Below, piece after piece: positions 28,689 through 39,234 of a stretch of DNA of 64,000 nucleotides (within the stretch, counting starts at the first letter, position 1; every line of letters starts with the position of its first letter). The DNA lies in assembly GCA_903908065.1 (NCBI GenBank), contig CAIVQO010000048.1, positions 19,811 through 83,810 on the forward strand. Direction: 5' to 3'. The DNA is from an uncultured beta proteobacterium (lineage in GTDB: Bacteria; Pseudomonadota; Gammaproteobacteria; Burkholderiales; Rhodocyclaceae). The notes below the pieces were generated by a model that was not told the origin of the DNA, made no database searches, and saw only the letters and a list, made by a program, of their open reading frames with translations. A program made the position numbers and the translations under genes.

Positions 28689-29858
28689 TCAGCGCGTCAT
28701 GAAGCCACGGATCGCATCGCCGGCCTTGGCCACGTTGAGCACCCCGTCAAGGTGGCCGCCGTCGCCCTCGATGACGAAGACCTCGGCCTTGCCGCCCTGG
28801 GCGATGAACTTTTCCGCTGCCTTCTTCGAGAACTCGGGCGGGAAGATCAGGTCGGAGGCCGCCGGCACGAAGAGGATGCGGGCCTTGATCTTCCCGACTT
28901 CGCTTTCGACGTTGTAGAGCTGGTTGGCCTTGGCCATGTAGATCTTGTTGTTGGCGTCCGTGGTCTTGGCGCGGGCGACGCCGGCCTTCTGCAAGGTATC
29001 TTCGATCAGGAAGACGTTGGTACGCTCGTCACCCGGATTCTTCGCCGGATCGGCCAGCTTGTAGCCGAAGCTTTTCTCGGCCCAGCCCCAGTGGCGCGCA
29101 GTCAGGGTGACCAGCTTCAGTGCCTGGGCCACGCCGTCAAGCGGCTCCTCCTTGCCGTAGTAGTCGCCGTTGTTCCACTTCGGGTCGAGCTTGATCGGCA
29201 GCACCCAGGCGTCGAGCAGGCCGATGACCCAGGGCGAGATCGAGAATCCAGGCCCGATGACGTGGATCACGCGCTCGACGTAGTCGGGATAATTGACTGC
29301 CCACTCCATGGCCTGGACCGATCCGCCCGAGGCACCCGCCACGGCCTGCAGCTTCTTCACGCCCAGGCTGTCGAGCAAGGCCTTGTGCACGCGCACCGAG
29401 TCGCGCATCGAAACGACCGGGAAAGACAGGCCGTAGGGCTTGCCGGTGGCCGGGTTGATCGACGAGGGCCCGGTGGTGGTGACGTTGGGGTCCTTGGTGT
29501 TGAGGTTGGCCAGCGTGTCGGCAGAAACGACGAAATACTTGTCGGTATCGATCGGCTTGCCCGGTCCGATGATCGAGTTCCAGTAACCCGGGGCGGCGTC
29601 ACTCTCTTTGTACTTGCCGGCGGCATGCGAGGTGCCGGAATAAAAATGGGAGATGAAAACGGCATTGTCGCCGGCGGCATTCAGGGTGCCGTAGGTCTCG
29701 TAGCCGAACCGTACCTGGGCGATCGGCTTGCCGCCCGCCGTGGTGTAGGACGGCAGGCTGAAGACTTTCTTTTCCACCGGTTTGTCGTAGGCGCCCGCCG
29801 TTCCGGCAATGGCCAGCAGGGCGGCAGCAATCAGGTTGGACAGCAGCGGCAGGTGCAT
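28689..29858 (-). CDS. secreted alpha/beta hydrolase, homoserine acetyltransferase (MetX)-like
   Basis: 389-residue exported protein with a signal peptide (1-23, LLSNLIAAALLAIAGTAGA). The fold matches the homoserine O-acyltransferase family: RFGYETYGTLN near the N-terminus, nucleophile Ser in AGASGGSVQAMEW, Asp in VPAASDLIFPPE and His in GDGGHLDGVLN. A periplasmic location and the GASGGS elbow (the biosynthetic enzyme usually has GGSMGG) argue against homoserine acetylation. An ester or acyl-transfer activity is more likely. AAGGAGAA precedes the start. It is the last gene of a three-gene minus-strand group with a second secreted hydrolase. Confidence 0.8.
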   Translation of the reverse strand: MHLPLLSNLIAAALLAIAGTAGAYDKPVEKKVFSLPSYTTAGGKPIAQVRFGYETYGTLNAAGDNAVFISHFYSGTSHAAGKYKESDAAPGYWNSIIGPGKPIDTDKYFVVSADTLANLNTKDPNVTTTGPSSINPATGKPYGLSFPVVSMRDSVRVHKALLDSLGVKKLQAVAGASGGSVQAMEWAVNYPDYVERVIHVIGPGFSISPWVIGLLDAWVLPIKLDPKWNNGDYYGKEEPLDGVAQALKLVTLTARHWGWAEKSFGYKLADPAKNPGDERTNVFLIEDTLQKAGVARAKTTDANNKIYMAKANQLYNVESEVGKIKARILFVPAASDLIFPPEFSKKAAEKFIAQGGKAEVFVIEGDGGHLDGVLNVAKAGDAIRGFMTR

Positions 29859-29886
29859 CGGGGTTCTCCTTGGGGTGGGTTGGGGC

Positions 29887-30681
29887 TTATTTTTGCAACG
29901 CGGGTGTCGCGCTGGCGTTTGCCGTCTGGTACTGCCGTATCCAGTCGGCGATCTTCTGCGTCACCGAGGCCTCGATGCCGAGGAACTGGTGGTGGCCGGA
30001 ATGACAGGGATTACCATGGCGATCCCCGCCGTCGACGGTAATCAGTTCGACCCGCTTCGCCTTCTTCATGGCCGCCATCACGCCCGGAATCGCATCATAG
30101 GGTGTGACCATGCAGCCGTCGTCCTTGTGGTGCACGAACAGCACGGGCTGAGTGATTTCATCGAGCATGGCCAGGGTCACCGGATGAGCGGCCGCCACAG
30201 GCTGGCGAGTGGTCGACGCGGTCAGCACGACACCATCCGGGCCGCGCTCGCCCAGCATCGCCGCCGCCGTGGCCGCCGAGAGCGAACCGTTGCTGGTGCC
30301 CACGGTCCACACCGGCAGCTTTTCGCGCTGGCGCAGAAAGGCGATTACCGCGGCGGCATCCTCCGCGTGTTCGCGGGTATGGCGAAATTCGTCGAGTACC
30401 CGCCGGTCGGACGGCACGTCGACAATGGCCACGCTGATCCCGTTGTCGTTGAAACGGCGGGCGCCGCCGGAAAGGAAGTTCTCGTTGCGGATCGAGCCAT
30501 TGGGAAAGATGCCGATGGCGCCGCCGCCGCCCTGGAACAGCACCGCGCTGGCAAAAGCGCCAGGCGCTTTGGAATAGACGAAGCGAAGCGTCACCTCGGG
30601 GCGGGTCTTGAGTTCATGGACCTCGATCTGCGCCATTGCCAAGGCGGGCATCAATCCGATGATGCCGAGAATGGACCTCAT
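29887..30681 (-). CDS. secreted alpha/beta hydrolase
   Basis: 264-residue exported protein: a short signal peptide (1-17, ILGIIGLMPALAMA), then the oxyanion-loop region LFQGGGGAIG, nucleophile elbow GTSNGS, Asp in VHHKDDGC and a late His in CHSGHHQFLG. Ser-Asp-His geometry suits an alpha/beta hydrolase; the substrate is unknown. A strong ribosome site (CAGGAGGAATGA) precedes the ATG. It is 28 bases upstream of the MetX-like gene and 30 bases downstream of the secretin-like gene, so the three are probably cotranscribed. Confidence 0.78.
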   Translation of the reverse strand: MRSILGIIGLMPALAMAQIEVHELKTRPEVTLRFVYSKAPGAFASAVLFQGGGGAIGIFPNGSIRNENFLSGGARRFNDNGISVAIVDVPSDRRVLDEFRHTREHAEDAAAVIAFLRQREKLPVWTVGTSNGSLSAATAAAMLGERGPDGVVLTASTTRQPVAAAHPVTLAMLDEITQPVLFVHHKDDGCMVTPYDAIPGVMAAMKKAKRVELITVDGGDRHGNPCHSGHHQFLGIEASVTQKIADWIRQYQTANASATPALQK

Positions 30682-30711
30682 TCATTCCTCCTGTGTTTTG
30701 TGGATCGCAGC

Positions 30712-31500
30712 TTAATCCAGGGCCTCGATCCGCAGCAAGAGTCGGCGCTGGCCAGACGCCGCTTGCGACGAATAGCGGACGATGCCACTGCCGGACGCCG
30801 ACTGTTCCGTGCCGCTGCCGCCGAGTTCCATCCATTCGCCGAGGCGGCCGCTGACCGTGGTGACCAGGCGCTGGCTATTCACCGAGCCCGGCAGCGGCCC
30901 GGGCGTGTCGTCGCGCGGACTGATCTCGACCGTCACCCGATCACCGGCCAGGCGCGGCAGGGCAACGAAGCCGGTGCCGAGGTCGCGCTGCACCAGGGTT
31001 TCCGACAGGATGGCGCCGCCGGGGCCGATCACCAGTTGCCGCATGGGCAGGAAATAGCTCTGGCCAACCATGATCGCGGCGCGGCCGCCATCGATGGTCT
31101 GCACCTGTTGCGTCACGTTGCGCCGGCTCTGGCTATCGGCTTGGTACAGGTGGCCGCGACCGGAGATCGCCGCACCGCCGGCGCCGACTTCCACGCGTGC
31201 CACAGCACCGGCGCCGCCGGCCGCACTACTGTCGCTGCCCTCCTGGCGCAGGCTGATCATCAGGCGACGCTGTGGCGTATCCAGCGCCGCGATCAACTGG
31301 CGCAGTTCGGCCTGGTTGCGCGGCGAGGCGCGCAGGAACAGCTTGTCGCCCATGCCATTGACCGCGCCGCCCGGTTCGACGAAGGGCAGCAGCTGCGGTA
31401 GCAGCGCCTCGGCCTGACGATGCCTCAGCGTAACGATTTCCAGCGCCTGGCCCCAGCCGAGGCTGCTGACGAAAAACAAGGCGACAAAGAGCCGTTTCAT
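30712..31500 (-). CDS. secretin N-domain-like periplasmic protein
   Basis: 262-residue exported protein. The signal peptide (1-19) precedes a domain resembling the short N-domain of secretins (EIVTLRHRQAEALLPQLLPFVEPGGAV, then LRASPRNQAELRQLIAALDTPQRRLMISL). The fold normally packs in the rings of type II/III secretins. The remainder (100-262) is Gly- and Ser-rich beta structure without a secretin pore. The function is unknown; a scaffold is possible. I chose ATG 31500, because the long frame upstream runs antisense to metY. The gene is divergent from metY with 54 bases between starts. Confidence 0.7.
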   Translation of the reverse strand: MKRLFVALFFVSSLGWGQALEIVTLRHRQAEALLPQLLPFVEPGGAVNGMGDKLFLRASPRNQAELRQLIAALDTPQRRLMISLRQEGSDSSAAGGAGAVARVEVGAGGAAISGRGHLYQADSQSRRNVTQQVQTIDGGRAAIMVGQSYFLPMRQLVIGPGGAILSETLVQRDLGTGFVALPRLAGDRVTVEISPRDDTPGPLPGSVNSQRLVTTVSGRLGEWMELGGSGTEQSASGSGIVRYSSQAASGQRRLLLRIEALD

Positions 31501-31523
31501 AACTCCACCCCTGACTCTATACT
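31495..31523 (+). promoter_or_regulatory. possible promoter of metY
   Basis: TATACT (31518-31523) is a good -10 hexamer with 17 bases to a weak TTTCAT -35 (31495-31500). It lies 31 bases before the metY ATG in the short divergent interval. Confidence 0.35.
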
Positions 31524-31554
31524 CCGCCTTCCATCGAAAGGAGGAAATCCGCAT

Positions 31555-32826
31555 ATGAAGATCGAAACCATCGCCGTACACGGCGGCTACAGCCCGGACC
31601 CCACCACCAAGGCGGTTGCGGTGCCCATCTACCAGACCACATCCTACGCCTTCGACAACACCCAGCACGGTGCCGACCTGTTCGACCTCAAGGTCGCCGG
31701 CAACATCTACACGCGCATCATGAACCCGACCACCGACGTGCTGGAAAAGCGCATGGCCGAGCTCGAAGGCGGCATCGCAGCGCTGGGCGTGGCCTCGGGC
31801 ATGGCGGCGATCACCTACGCGATCCAGACCATCGCCGAAGCCGGCGACAACATCGTCTCGGTCGGCACGCTCTACGGCGGCACCTACAACCTCTTTGCCC
31901 ACACCCTGCCGCAGTACGGCATCGAGGTGCGTTTCGCCGACTACCGCAACCCGGAAAGCTTCAAGCCGCTGATCGACGGCCGCACCAAGGCGGTGTTCTG
32001 CGAATCCATCGGCAACCCGCTGGGCAATGTGGTCGACCTGGCCGCCCTGGCCAAGATCGCCCATGACGCCGGCGTGCCGCTGATCGTGGACAACACCGTG
32101 CCGACGCCCTACCTCTGCCGCCCCTTCGAGCACGGCGCCGACATCGTGGTGCATGCGCTGACCAAATACCTCGGCGGCCATGGCAACAGCATCGGTGGCG
32201 TCATCGTCGATTCCGGCAAATTCCCCTGGGCGCAGCACAAGGAACGCTTCAAGCGCCTCAACACACCCGACGTCTCCTACCACGGCGTGGTCTACACCGA
32301 GGCGCTGGGCCCTGCCGCCTACATCGGCCGTGCGCGCGTGGTGCCGCTGCGCAACACCGGCTCGGCGATCTCGCCCTTCAATTCCTTCCTGATCCTGCAG
32401 GGCATCGAGACCCTGGCCCTGCGGATGGACCGCATCTGCAAAAACACGCTGGCGGTGGCCAATTACCTCAAGGGCCATGCCAAGGTCGGCTGGGTGAATT
32501 ACGCCGGCCTGCCCGACCATGCCGACCACGCGCTGGTGCAGAAGTACTGCGGCGGCCGCGCCTCGGGCATCCTCTCTTTTGGTGTGAAGGGTGGAGCCGC
32601 TGCAGGCGCCCGTTTCCAGGATGCGCTGAAGCTGGTGACACGCCTGGTCAATATCGGCGATGCCAAGAGCCTGGCCTGCCACCCCGCAAGCACCACGCAC
32701 CGCCAGCTTTCACCGGAAGAGATGAAGAAAGCCGGCGTCTCGGAAGACATGGTGCGCCTCTCGATCGGCATCGAGCACATCGACGACATCAAGGCCGACC
32801 TGGAGCAGGCGCTGGCCGCGGTCTGA
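31555..32826 (+). CDS. metY: O-acetylhomoserine aminocarboxypropyltransferase (sulfhydrylase)
   Basis: PLP enzyme of 423 residues that makes homocysteine or methionine directly from O-acetylhomoserine and sulfide or methanethiol. The Cys/Met metabolism family is clear: IAVHGGYSPDPTTKAVAVP, SGMAAITYAIQT, YGGTYNLF, FCESIGNPLGNVVD and the PLP Lys in VVHALTKYLGGHG. The 420-residue length and the family insert near ERFKRLNTPDVSYHG point to the O-acetylhomoserine type and not MetB/MetZ. The start is preceded by AAAGGAGGAAATCCGCAT. A strong terminator follows the stop. Confidence 0.94.
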   Translation: MKIETIAVHGGYSPDPTTKAVAVPIYQTTSYAFDNTQHGADLFDLKVAGNIYTRIMNPTTDVLEKRMAELEGGIAALGVASGMAAITYAIQTIAEAGDNIVSVGTLYGGTYNLFAHTLPQYGIEVRFADYRNPESFKPLIDGRTKAVFCESIGNPLGNVVDLAALAKIAHDAGVPLIVDNTVPTPYLCRPFEHGADIVVHALTKYLGGHGNSIGGVIVDSGKFPWAQHKERFKRLNTPDVSYHGVVYTEALGPAAYIGRARVVPLRNTGSAISPFNSFLILQGIETLALRMDRICKNTLAVANYLKGHAKVGWVNYAGLPDHADHALVQKYCGGRASGILSFGVKGGAAAGARFQDALKLVTRLVNIGDAKSLACHPASTTHRQLSPEEMKKAGVSEDMVRLSIGIEHIDDIKADLEQALAAV

Positions 32827-32847
32827 GCATTCACACCGGAAAGACAA

Positions 32848-32878
32848 CGGCCGCCGGATTACCGGCGGCCGTTTTTTT
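32848..32878 (+). terminator. rho-independent terminator of metY
   Basis: The perfect 10-bp stem CGGCCGCCGG/CCGGCGGCCG (32848-32857 with 32862-32871) around the loop ATTA is followed by seven T residues. It also lies past the stop of the convergent repeat-protein gene and may serve both. Confidence 0.92.
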
Positions 32879-32884
32879 GGCGCC

Positions 32885-33232
32885 TTAATTGGCCGCCGCC
32901 TTTTCCTTCCGCGCCACCTTCTTGTCGGCGTGAAGCTTTTTGTGGTCCGACTTGAGTTTCTCTCGGTCGGCCTTGACGTTGGCACGATCGGCCGCAAGCT
33001 TCTCCTTGTCGGCCTTCAAGGCATCCTTGTTGCCTGCTGCCTTGTCAGCCTTCAACTTGTCCTTATCGGCCTTCAACGTCGCCTTGTCGGCCTGCAGCTT
33101 TTCCTTGTCCTGCTTGATCTGGGCCTTGTCGGCCGCGACAGTCGTGTTGGCGGCGGGTGCGCCCTGCGCCTGGGCGTTGAAAGCAACGCCGGCAAACAAC
33201 GCAGCGGCGAGGGCAAGTTGCTTGGCATTCAT
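32885..33232 (-). CDS. secreted Lys/Asp heptad-repeat protein, unknown function
   Basis: 115-residue exported protein. A signal peptide (1-22, LALAAALFAGVAFNAQA) is followed by a near-continuous helix built from 7-residue units such as LKADKDK, LKADKAA, LKADKEK and LAADRAN, with a basic end. The sequence is low-complexity and strongly amphipathic or zwitterionic. No characterised family is recognised. GGAGACAAAA precedes the ATG at 33232. The periplasmic location and alternating Lys/Asp suggest a coiled rod or polyanion-binding role, and it parallels the Arg-rich protein at 14823. Confidence 0.75.
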   Translation of the reverse strand: MNAKQLALAAALFAGVAFNAQAQGAPAANTTVAADKAQIKQDKEKLQADKATLKADKDKLKADKAAGNKDALKADKEKLAADRANVKADREKLKSDHKKLHADKKVARKEKAAAN

Positions 33233-33327
33233 TTTTGTCTCCTTGGTTAATGAGGACCACGCTTGGCCCGTAGACCAACAACGCTCTGCGCTGAGCCGGC
33301 GCTGACACCCAACTGTAAGCATCTGTA

Positions 33328-35253
<1,926 letters not shown>

Positions 35254-36465
35254 CTAGAGCCACTTCTGCAGCGGATAGCCACCCAGCAGCGGCCGTTGCA
35301 GCGCCGCCGCCGCGATCTGGCGGCCCCACTTGAATTCCTTGAACAGCACGATGAAGTTCCACATGTCGCGCAACACCAGCTTGCGCTCGCGCCAGGAGAG
35401 CTTCATCAAGGCCTCGGGGAAGTCGGCTTCATGCGGGCGGTCGAAGGCGATCTTGAGCGGGTTCCACTGGTCGCTGCAGCGGCGCACTTCCGAGGCGATC
35501 ATCTTGCGGTAGATCTCCTGCACCGGTCGGTTGCGCCGCTGCGCCTCGACAATGGCCTCGCCGGAGATCGCCCCCGAATGCAGGGCGCAACTCATGCCCT
35601 CGCCGATCATGTTGAGGAAGCCGGCCGCCTGCCCGGTCACCAATACGTTGCCCTTGCCGAAGATGTAGCGGTTGATCAGCGAGGGGCCGAAGTTCTCGGC
35701 GCAGCCTTCGTGGTCGTCGTCCGCCGGCTTGAGCTGCACGCCGTGCTTGTCGCGCAGGTAGGCCTCGACCACCTGGTGCTTCCGCGCAAAATTGTCGCCA
35801 CGCTTGAAACCGACGCCGACGATCTGCCGCCCGTCGCGCGCGTGGCTCCAGGTGTAATGGCCAAGGCCGGGGTGGAACCAGAAATGGAAGTACTCGGGCG
35901 AAAGCGGGCAGTCGATGATCTCGTGGAATTTCTGGCCGACGAAGAACCAGGGGATCTGCTTGGTGTAATCCGGATAGACGGCGCGCACCACCAGCGAACT
36001 CGGACCATCGGCGCCGATCACCTGGCGCGCGCGGTACTCGATCGGCTCGCCATTTCGCACCGCGCGTACCAGCACATGGTCGCCCTTGTCCTCCAGCCCG
36101 GCGAAGGAGGTGCGGTCATGGGCCTCGGCGCCGCTGCGCTGGATCGCCCAGTAGTCGGAATACTTGCGATGCAGGTGCGGCGTGGTGCCATGGAAGAAGT
36201 CCATCGGCATTTCGACGCGGCAGGGGAAATGGAAGGTGACGCCACGGCAGGAGGTCGGCTCGTGCAGCACTTCGCGCGGCAGGGGACCGAAATTCTCGAG
36301 CAGGAAGCGATGGCCGCGCGGCGATAGGATGCCGGAACAGATCTTGTGGCGCGGCAGCTCCTTGCGCTCGAGGATCACGGTTTCCAGTCCCGCATCCACG
36401 GTGCGCTTGGCGGCGGCAGCGGCGGCGAGGCTGGCACCGACGATCAGGACATCGACATCACGCAT
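35254..36465 (-). CDS. FAD-dependent oxidoreductase, geranylgeranyl-reductase-like
   Basis: 403-residue flavoprotein. The N-terminal Rossmann motif is VDVLIVGASLAAAAAAKRT, followed by Glu in VILERKELPR and the HKICSGILSP segment typical of geranylgeranyl reductase-type and related flavin monooxygenase folds. A second FAD contact is VIGADGPSSLV, and GNVLVTGQAAGFLN is the third. The dinucleotide motif GASLAA is unusual, since the third Gly is replaced. The substrate is unknown; a lipid or quinone-like double bond is typical of the family. It sits in an operon with a 4Fe-4S protein and an FAD-linked oxidase. Confidence 0.82.
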   Translation of the reverse strand: MRDVDVLIVGASLAAAAAAKRTVDAGLETVILERKELPRHKICSGILSPRGHRFLLENFGPLPREVLHEPTSCRGVTFHFPCRVEMPMDFFHGTTPHLHRKYSDYWAIQRSGAEAHDRTSFAGLEDKGDHVLVRAVRNGEPIEYRARQVIGADGPSSLVVRAVYPDYTKQIPWFFVGQKFHEIIDCPLSPEYFHFWFHPGLGHYTWSHARDGRQIVGVGFKRGDNFARKHQVVEAYLRDKHGVQLKPADDDHEGCAENFGPSLINRYIFGKGNVLVTGQAAGFLNMIGEGMSCALHSGAISGEAIVEAQRRNRPVQEIYRKMIASEVRRCSDQWNPLKIAFDRPHEADFPEALMKLSWRERKLVLRDMWNFIVLFKEFKWGRQIAAAALQRPLLGGYPLQKWL

Positions 36466-36480
36466 TTCGGCAATCCTCGT

Positions 36481-37434
36481 TCAGGCGTCGGCGAGTTCGG
36501 CCAAGTGCAGCACCGGCACCCCGGCCACGCGGCGAAGCAGATCACGCTCGGCCGGGTTTTCGACCAGGACTCGTGCCGGCTGGCGCCCGTGGAGCATCCA
36601 GCCGGCCTGCGCCAGGTCCTCGGCCGACGGCCCCATGCGCAGGCCGGGATAGCCGCTGGCGCGTGGCGGCACCGCAATGCGTTGCAGGTCGAGGTTGATG
36701 GCGCAGCCGGTCTCCTTGCGCAACGCATCGTAATGGGCGACGAGGCGAGGCTGGTCGGCATGGTAGGCACGCGCCTCGATCACATAAAAGTCGGCGCTGG
36801 CGATACGGCGACGAATCGCCGGCAGATTGCCCAGGACCTGGCCCAGGCCTTGCAGTCTGGCGCCGGGCAATTCCCGACGCAACCAGCGCAACAACAGCCC
36901 GTCGCCGACCACCAGGCTGCGTCCTTCCAGGCCGGCGAGGAAACGCCGTTTGCGCACCGGATCGATGTCGCCGCCGATTTCCAGCGCCACCGCAAGGTCT
37001 GCGCCGTCGTCCTGCGCAGCCCGCAGGCCAAGCAGGGCCTCGACGCGCGCCAGCAGGCCGGCATCGGCATGCAAGGCGGCCCCCGGCAGCAGCAGCGCCC
37101 CGGCCGGCGCGGCGCTCGCATCGGCCGCCGCTTGCTGGTAGCCGACCTGCAGCACCGCCAGATCCGGCGGCAGTTCGAGTTCGCGGCGCAGGTCGACGAT
37201 CATGTCCGTCAGCGCGATGTCTTCCGGACAGACCGGATCGCAGGCGCCGCACAGGGTGCAGGCATCCAGCACCTCGGCCAGTTCGGCCGCCTCGGCGCCG
37301 TTTTGGCGCGCCTTGGCAATGCCTTCCGGGCTGTAGCGCGGGTCGCGCCGCGCACGCCACATCGGGCACACCAGGCGGCACAGGCTGCAACCGCTGCACG
37401 CGGGGTACTCGCGGGGATGTGCGCTCGAATACAT
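36481..37434 (-). CDS. iron-sulfur protein with two 4Fe-4S motifs (GlpC/CCG-like partner)
   Basis: 317-residue protein. Two [4Fe-4S] motifs lie near the N-terminus: CSGCSLCRLVCP and CTLCGACDPVCP. A longer C-terminal region (about 85-317), with an invariant-looking Gly- and Arg-rich pattern, has no CCG motif. It resembles electron-transfer partners of FAD-linked oxidases (GlcF or dehydrogenase Fe-S subunits). The stop of the flavoprotein gene upstream and this ATG share a base (TGATG), so translation is coupled. It probably passes electrons from the FAD oxidase to the reductase or a quinone pool. Confidence 0.82.
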   Translation of the reverse strand: MYSSAHPREYPACSGCSLCRLVCPMWRARRDPRYSPEGIAKARQNGAEAAELAEVLDACTLCGACDPVCPEDIALTDMIVDLRRELELPPDLAVLQVGYQQAAADASAAPAGALLLPGAALHADAGLLARVEALLGLRAAQDDGADLAVALEIGGDIDPVRKRRFLAGLEGRSLVVGDGLLLRWLRRELPGARLQGLGQVLGNLPAIRRRIASADFYVIEARAYHADQPRLVAHYDALRKETGCAINLDLQRIAVPPRASGYPGLRMGPSAEDLAQAGWMLHGRQPARVLVENPAERDLLRRVAGVPVLHLAELADA

Positions 37435-38990
37435 CAGAAGATCACGTCGCGGTTGAGGATCATCGCCGGGTCGGCCTTGCGTTTCATCGCCAGGTGGCGG
37501 TCCACCAGCGCATCGCCGAAGACGCGGCGGATGTAACCCTTCATCATGCCGCCGAAGCGGTAATAGCTCGCACCCATGTCCACGCCGATGTCGTAGATGG
37601 CATTCTTGAAGGACTGGAAGTGGTCGCGGCTGTACACCTCGCCCTCGATCATCGGCTCGAACTCGCAGCCGTAGGCCCAGCCCTCGGCGCCAGGCGGGAT
37701 GCAGCTCATTTCGTAATGCGCCGCGTGGTCGGCGCGCAGCTTGATGCCGACGCAGTAGAGCGTGTAGTGGCGGAAATATTTGCGGCACACCGCATTGCCG
37801 CGCTCGACCGCCTCGACGAACTTGTCCGCCGTGGTGGCGAGGTCGGGAATCACCATGTTGCGCGAGCCCCAGTGCTTCCACACCGCGCGCGAGAAGACCA
37901 CGGTGCGGTCGTCCATGCGCCCGTCGCGATGGAACTCGGGTCGGCGGAACTCGGGGAACACCGCCTGCTTGCGTTTCAGCAGGTAGAGCGCCTCGCCCAG
38001 CCGCCAGGGTCGGCGCGCATAGTGGCCGACCATGCACAGGGCGAAGCCGAATTCGCCGTGGCCACGCAGTTGCTTTTCCCAGTTCGCCTTGAAGGCCGCC
38101 TCGCGCTCGGCGGAATCAAAGGCCACCAGCAGGTTCACGGCGCAGTCCATGATGGTCAGGATGCCCGAGTAGTCGCTGGCGTCGTTACGGTCCAGCAGCT
38201 GCAAATCATCGATCGCCTCACGCAGCGTCGAGTAGTAGTAGTAATGCATGGAGAGCGGCGTGTAGGGCCGGATCTTCAGCGTCGCCTCGGTGATCACGCC
38301 GAACTGGCCGTAGCCGAGGATCACGCGCTGGAAGAGCTCCGCGTTCTCGCTGTCGGAACATTCGACGATCTCGCCGGTGGGCGTCACCACCTGCAGCGCA
38401 ATCGCCTGGTCGGCGCTGCAACCCAAGCGCGCCGAATTCACGTCGATGCCGCCAACACCCAGGGTGCCGCCGACGGACGAGGTCATGTTGAGCGGCGCGG
38501 AGAGGTAATCGAGGCCCTCGCGGCGCAGTTCTTCCGCCAGGCCATGCCAATAGATGCCCGCCTCGGTACGTACCGTCATGGCCGCGCGATCGATCGTCAG
38601 CACCCGGCTCATGCCGGTCATGTCGAGCAGCACGCCGCCGTAGGCCACGGATTCGCCCTCGGTGGTCAGCCCGCCGCCGCGTGCCGTGACCGGTACCCGG
38701 TGGGCCTGCGCCGCCCTGAGCAAGACGGCGACCTGGGCCGCGCTGCGCGCCACCACCACGCCATGCGGCATGCCGTAGGCCGTGCCACCGGCATCGGTGG
38801 CGAAGATGCCCCGTGCCGAGGCGCTTTCGGCGACGTCGACACCCGCCGTGCGCAATTCGGCGACAAAGCCCGGCCAGCCCTCGCCGTTCCAGCGCGCGGG
38901 ATTGGTCTGCTGACGGACGATGCCCTGCAGGGCGTCAGGCGCCACCGGGCAGGGGCCGACGGTGCCGGGTTCGACGAGTGGAATGTCCAA
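37434..38990 (-). CDS. FAD-linked oxidase (VAO/PCMH family, GlcD-like)
   Basis: 518-residue flavoenzyme. The PCMH-type FAD domain (about 75-255) contains the phosphate loop ARGGGLTTEGESVAYGG and SSVGGTLGVGGID. The C-terminal cap (about 260-515) has DHFQSFKNAIYDIGVDMG and ends at NRDVIF. The family oxidises alcohols, hydroxy acids or aromatic methyl groups, with electrons passing to a partner Fe-S protein, here encoded next. The Cys or His that would bind FAD covalently cannot be assigned by eye. It is the first gene of the operon; the tRNA-Asp downstream terminator separates it from the integrated element. Confidence 0.85.
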   Translation of the reverse strand: MDIPLVEPGTVGPCPVAPDALQGIVRQQTNPARWNGEGWPGFVAELRTAGVDVAESASARGIFATDAGGTAYGMPHGVVVARSAAQVAVLLRAAQAHRVPVTARGGGLTTEGESVAYGGVLLDMTGMSRVLTIDRAAMTVRTEAGIYWHGLAEELRREGLDYLSAPLNMTSSVGGTLGVGGIDVNSARLGCSADQAIALQVVTPTGEIVECSDSENAELFQRVILGYGQFGVITEATLKIRPYTPLSMHYYYYSTLREAIDDLQLLDRNDASDYSGILTIMDCAVNLLVAFDSAEREAAFKANWEKQLRGHGEFGFALCMVGHYARRPWRLGEALYLLKRKQAVFPEFRRPEFHRDGRMDDRTVVFSRAVWKHWGSRNMVIPDLATTADKFVEAVERGNAVCRKYFRHYTLYCVGIKLRADHAAHYEMSCIPPGAEGWAYGCEFEPMIEGEVYSRDHFQSFKNAIYDIGVDMGASYYRFGGMMKGYIRRVFGDALVDRHLAMKRKADPAMILNRDVIF

Positions 38991-39059
38991 GGGAAGCGAT
39001 CCAAACCAAAATCAGCGGGAATGATAACCCGCGCCACGCAGCAAGGCTTTCACGCAACA

Positions 39060-39085
39060 AAAAAGCGCCCCGAAGAGCGCTTTTT
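39060..39085 (-). terminator. original terminator downstream of tRNA-Asp, displaced by the element
   Basis: AAAAAGCGC (39060-39068) pairs with GCGCTTTTT (39077-39085) around an 8-base loop, and the minus-strand end is T-rich. It follows the displaced tRNA 3' end (attL) and therefore is the likely native terminator of tRNA-Asp, about 2 kb away since the insertion. Confidence 0.75.
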
Positions 39086-39092
39086 CATTCTT

Positions 39093-39117
39093 ATGCGTGG
39101 CGGAGTGGACGGGACTC
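39093..39117. repeat. attL: displaced copy of the tRNA-Asp 3' end
   Basis: This 25-base sequence, starting ATGCGTGGCGGAGTGGACGG, is identical to 41047-41071. The identity ends at 39117, where the tRNA sequence would continue with GAACCC. It is the core crossover site left by integration. Confidence 0.9.
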
Positions 39118-39176
39118 TCCGACAAGTCACCTCCGAACCCTTACTACTGCGTATATAAAGGCCTCCAAGGGTATCG

Positions 39177-39201
39177 CGTGTGGTAAAAGCGTGTGGTAAA
39201 T
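39177..39201. repeat. left tandem CGTGTGGTAAA repeat (probable recombinase arm site)
   Basis: Two tandem copies of CGTGTGGTAAA(A) lie about 60 bases inside attL. The same 25-base block, with one change, is at 40966-40990, about 57 bases inside attR. A recurrent pair placed symmetrically at the ends is typical of arm-type binding sites for the recombinase. Confidence 0.75.
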
Positions 39202-39234
39202 TGGGTTCCTGCCTAAGCCACTTTACCCCTCATC

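Noticed and set aside
28689..29858. Assignment as biosynthetic homoserine O-acetyltransferase MetX
   Set aside because: It has an export signal and a GASGGS nucleophile elbow; a methionine-biosynthesis enzyme would be cytoplasmic.
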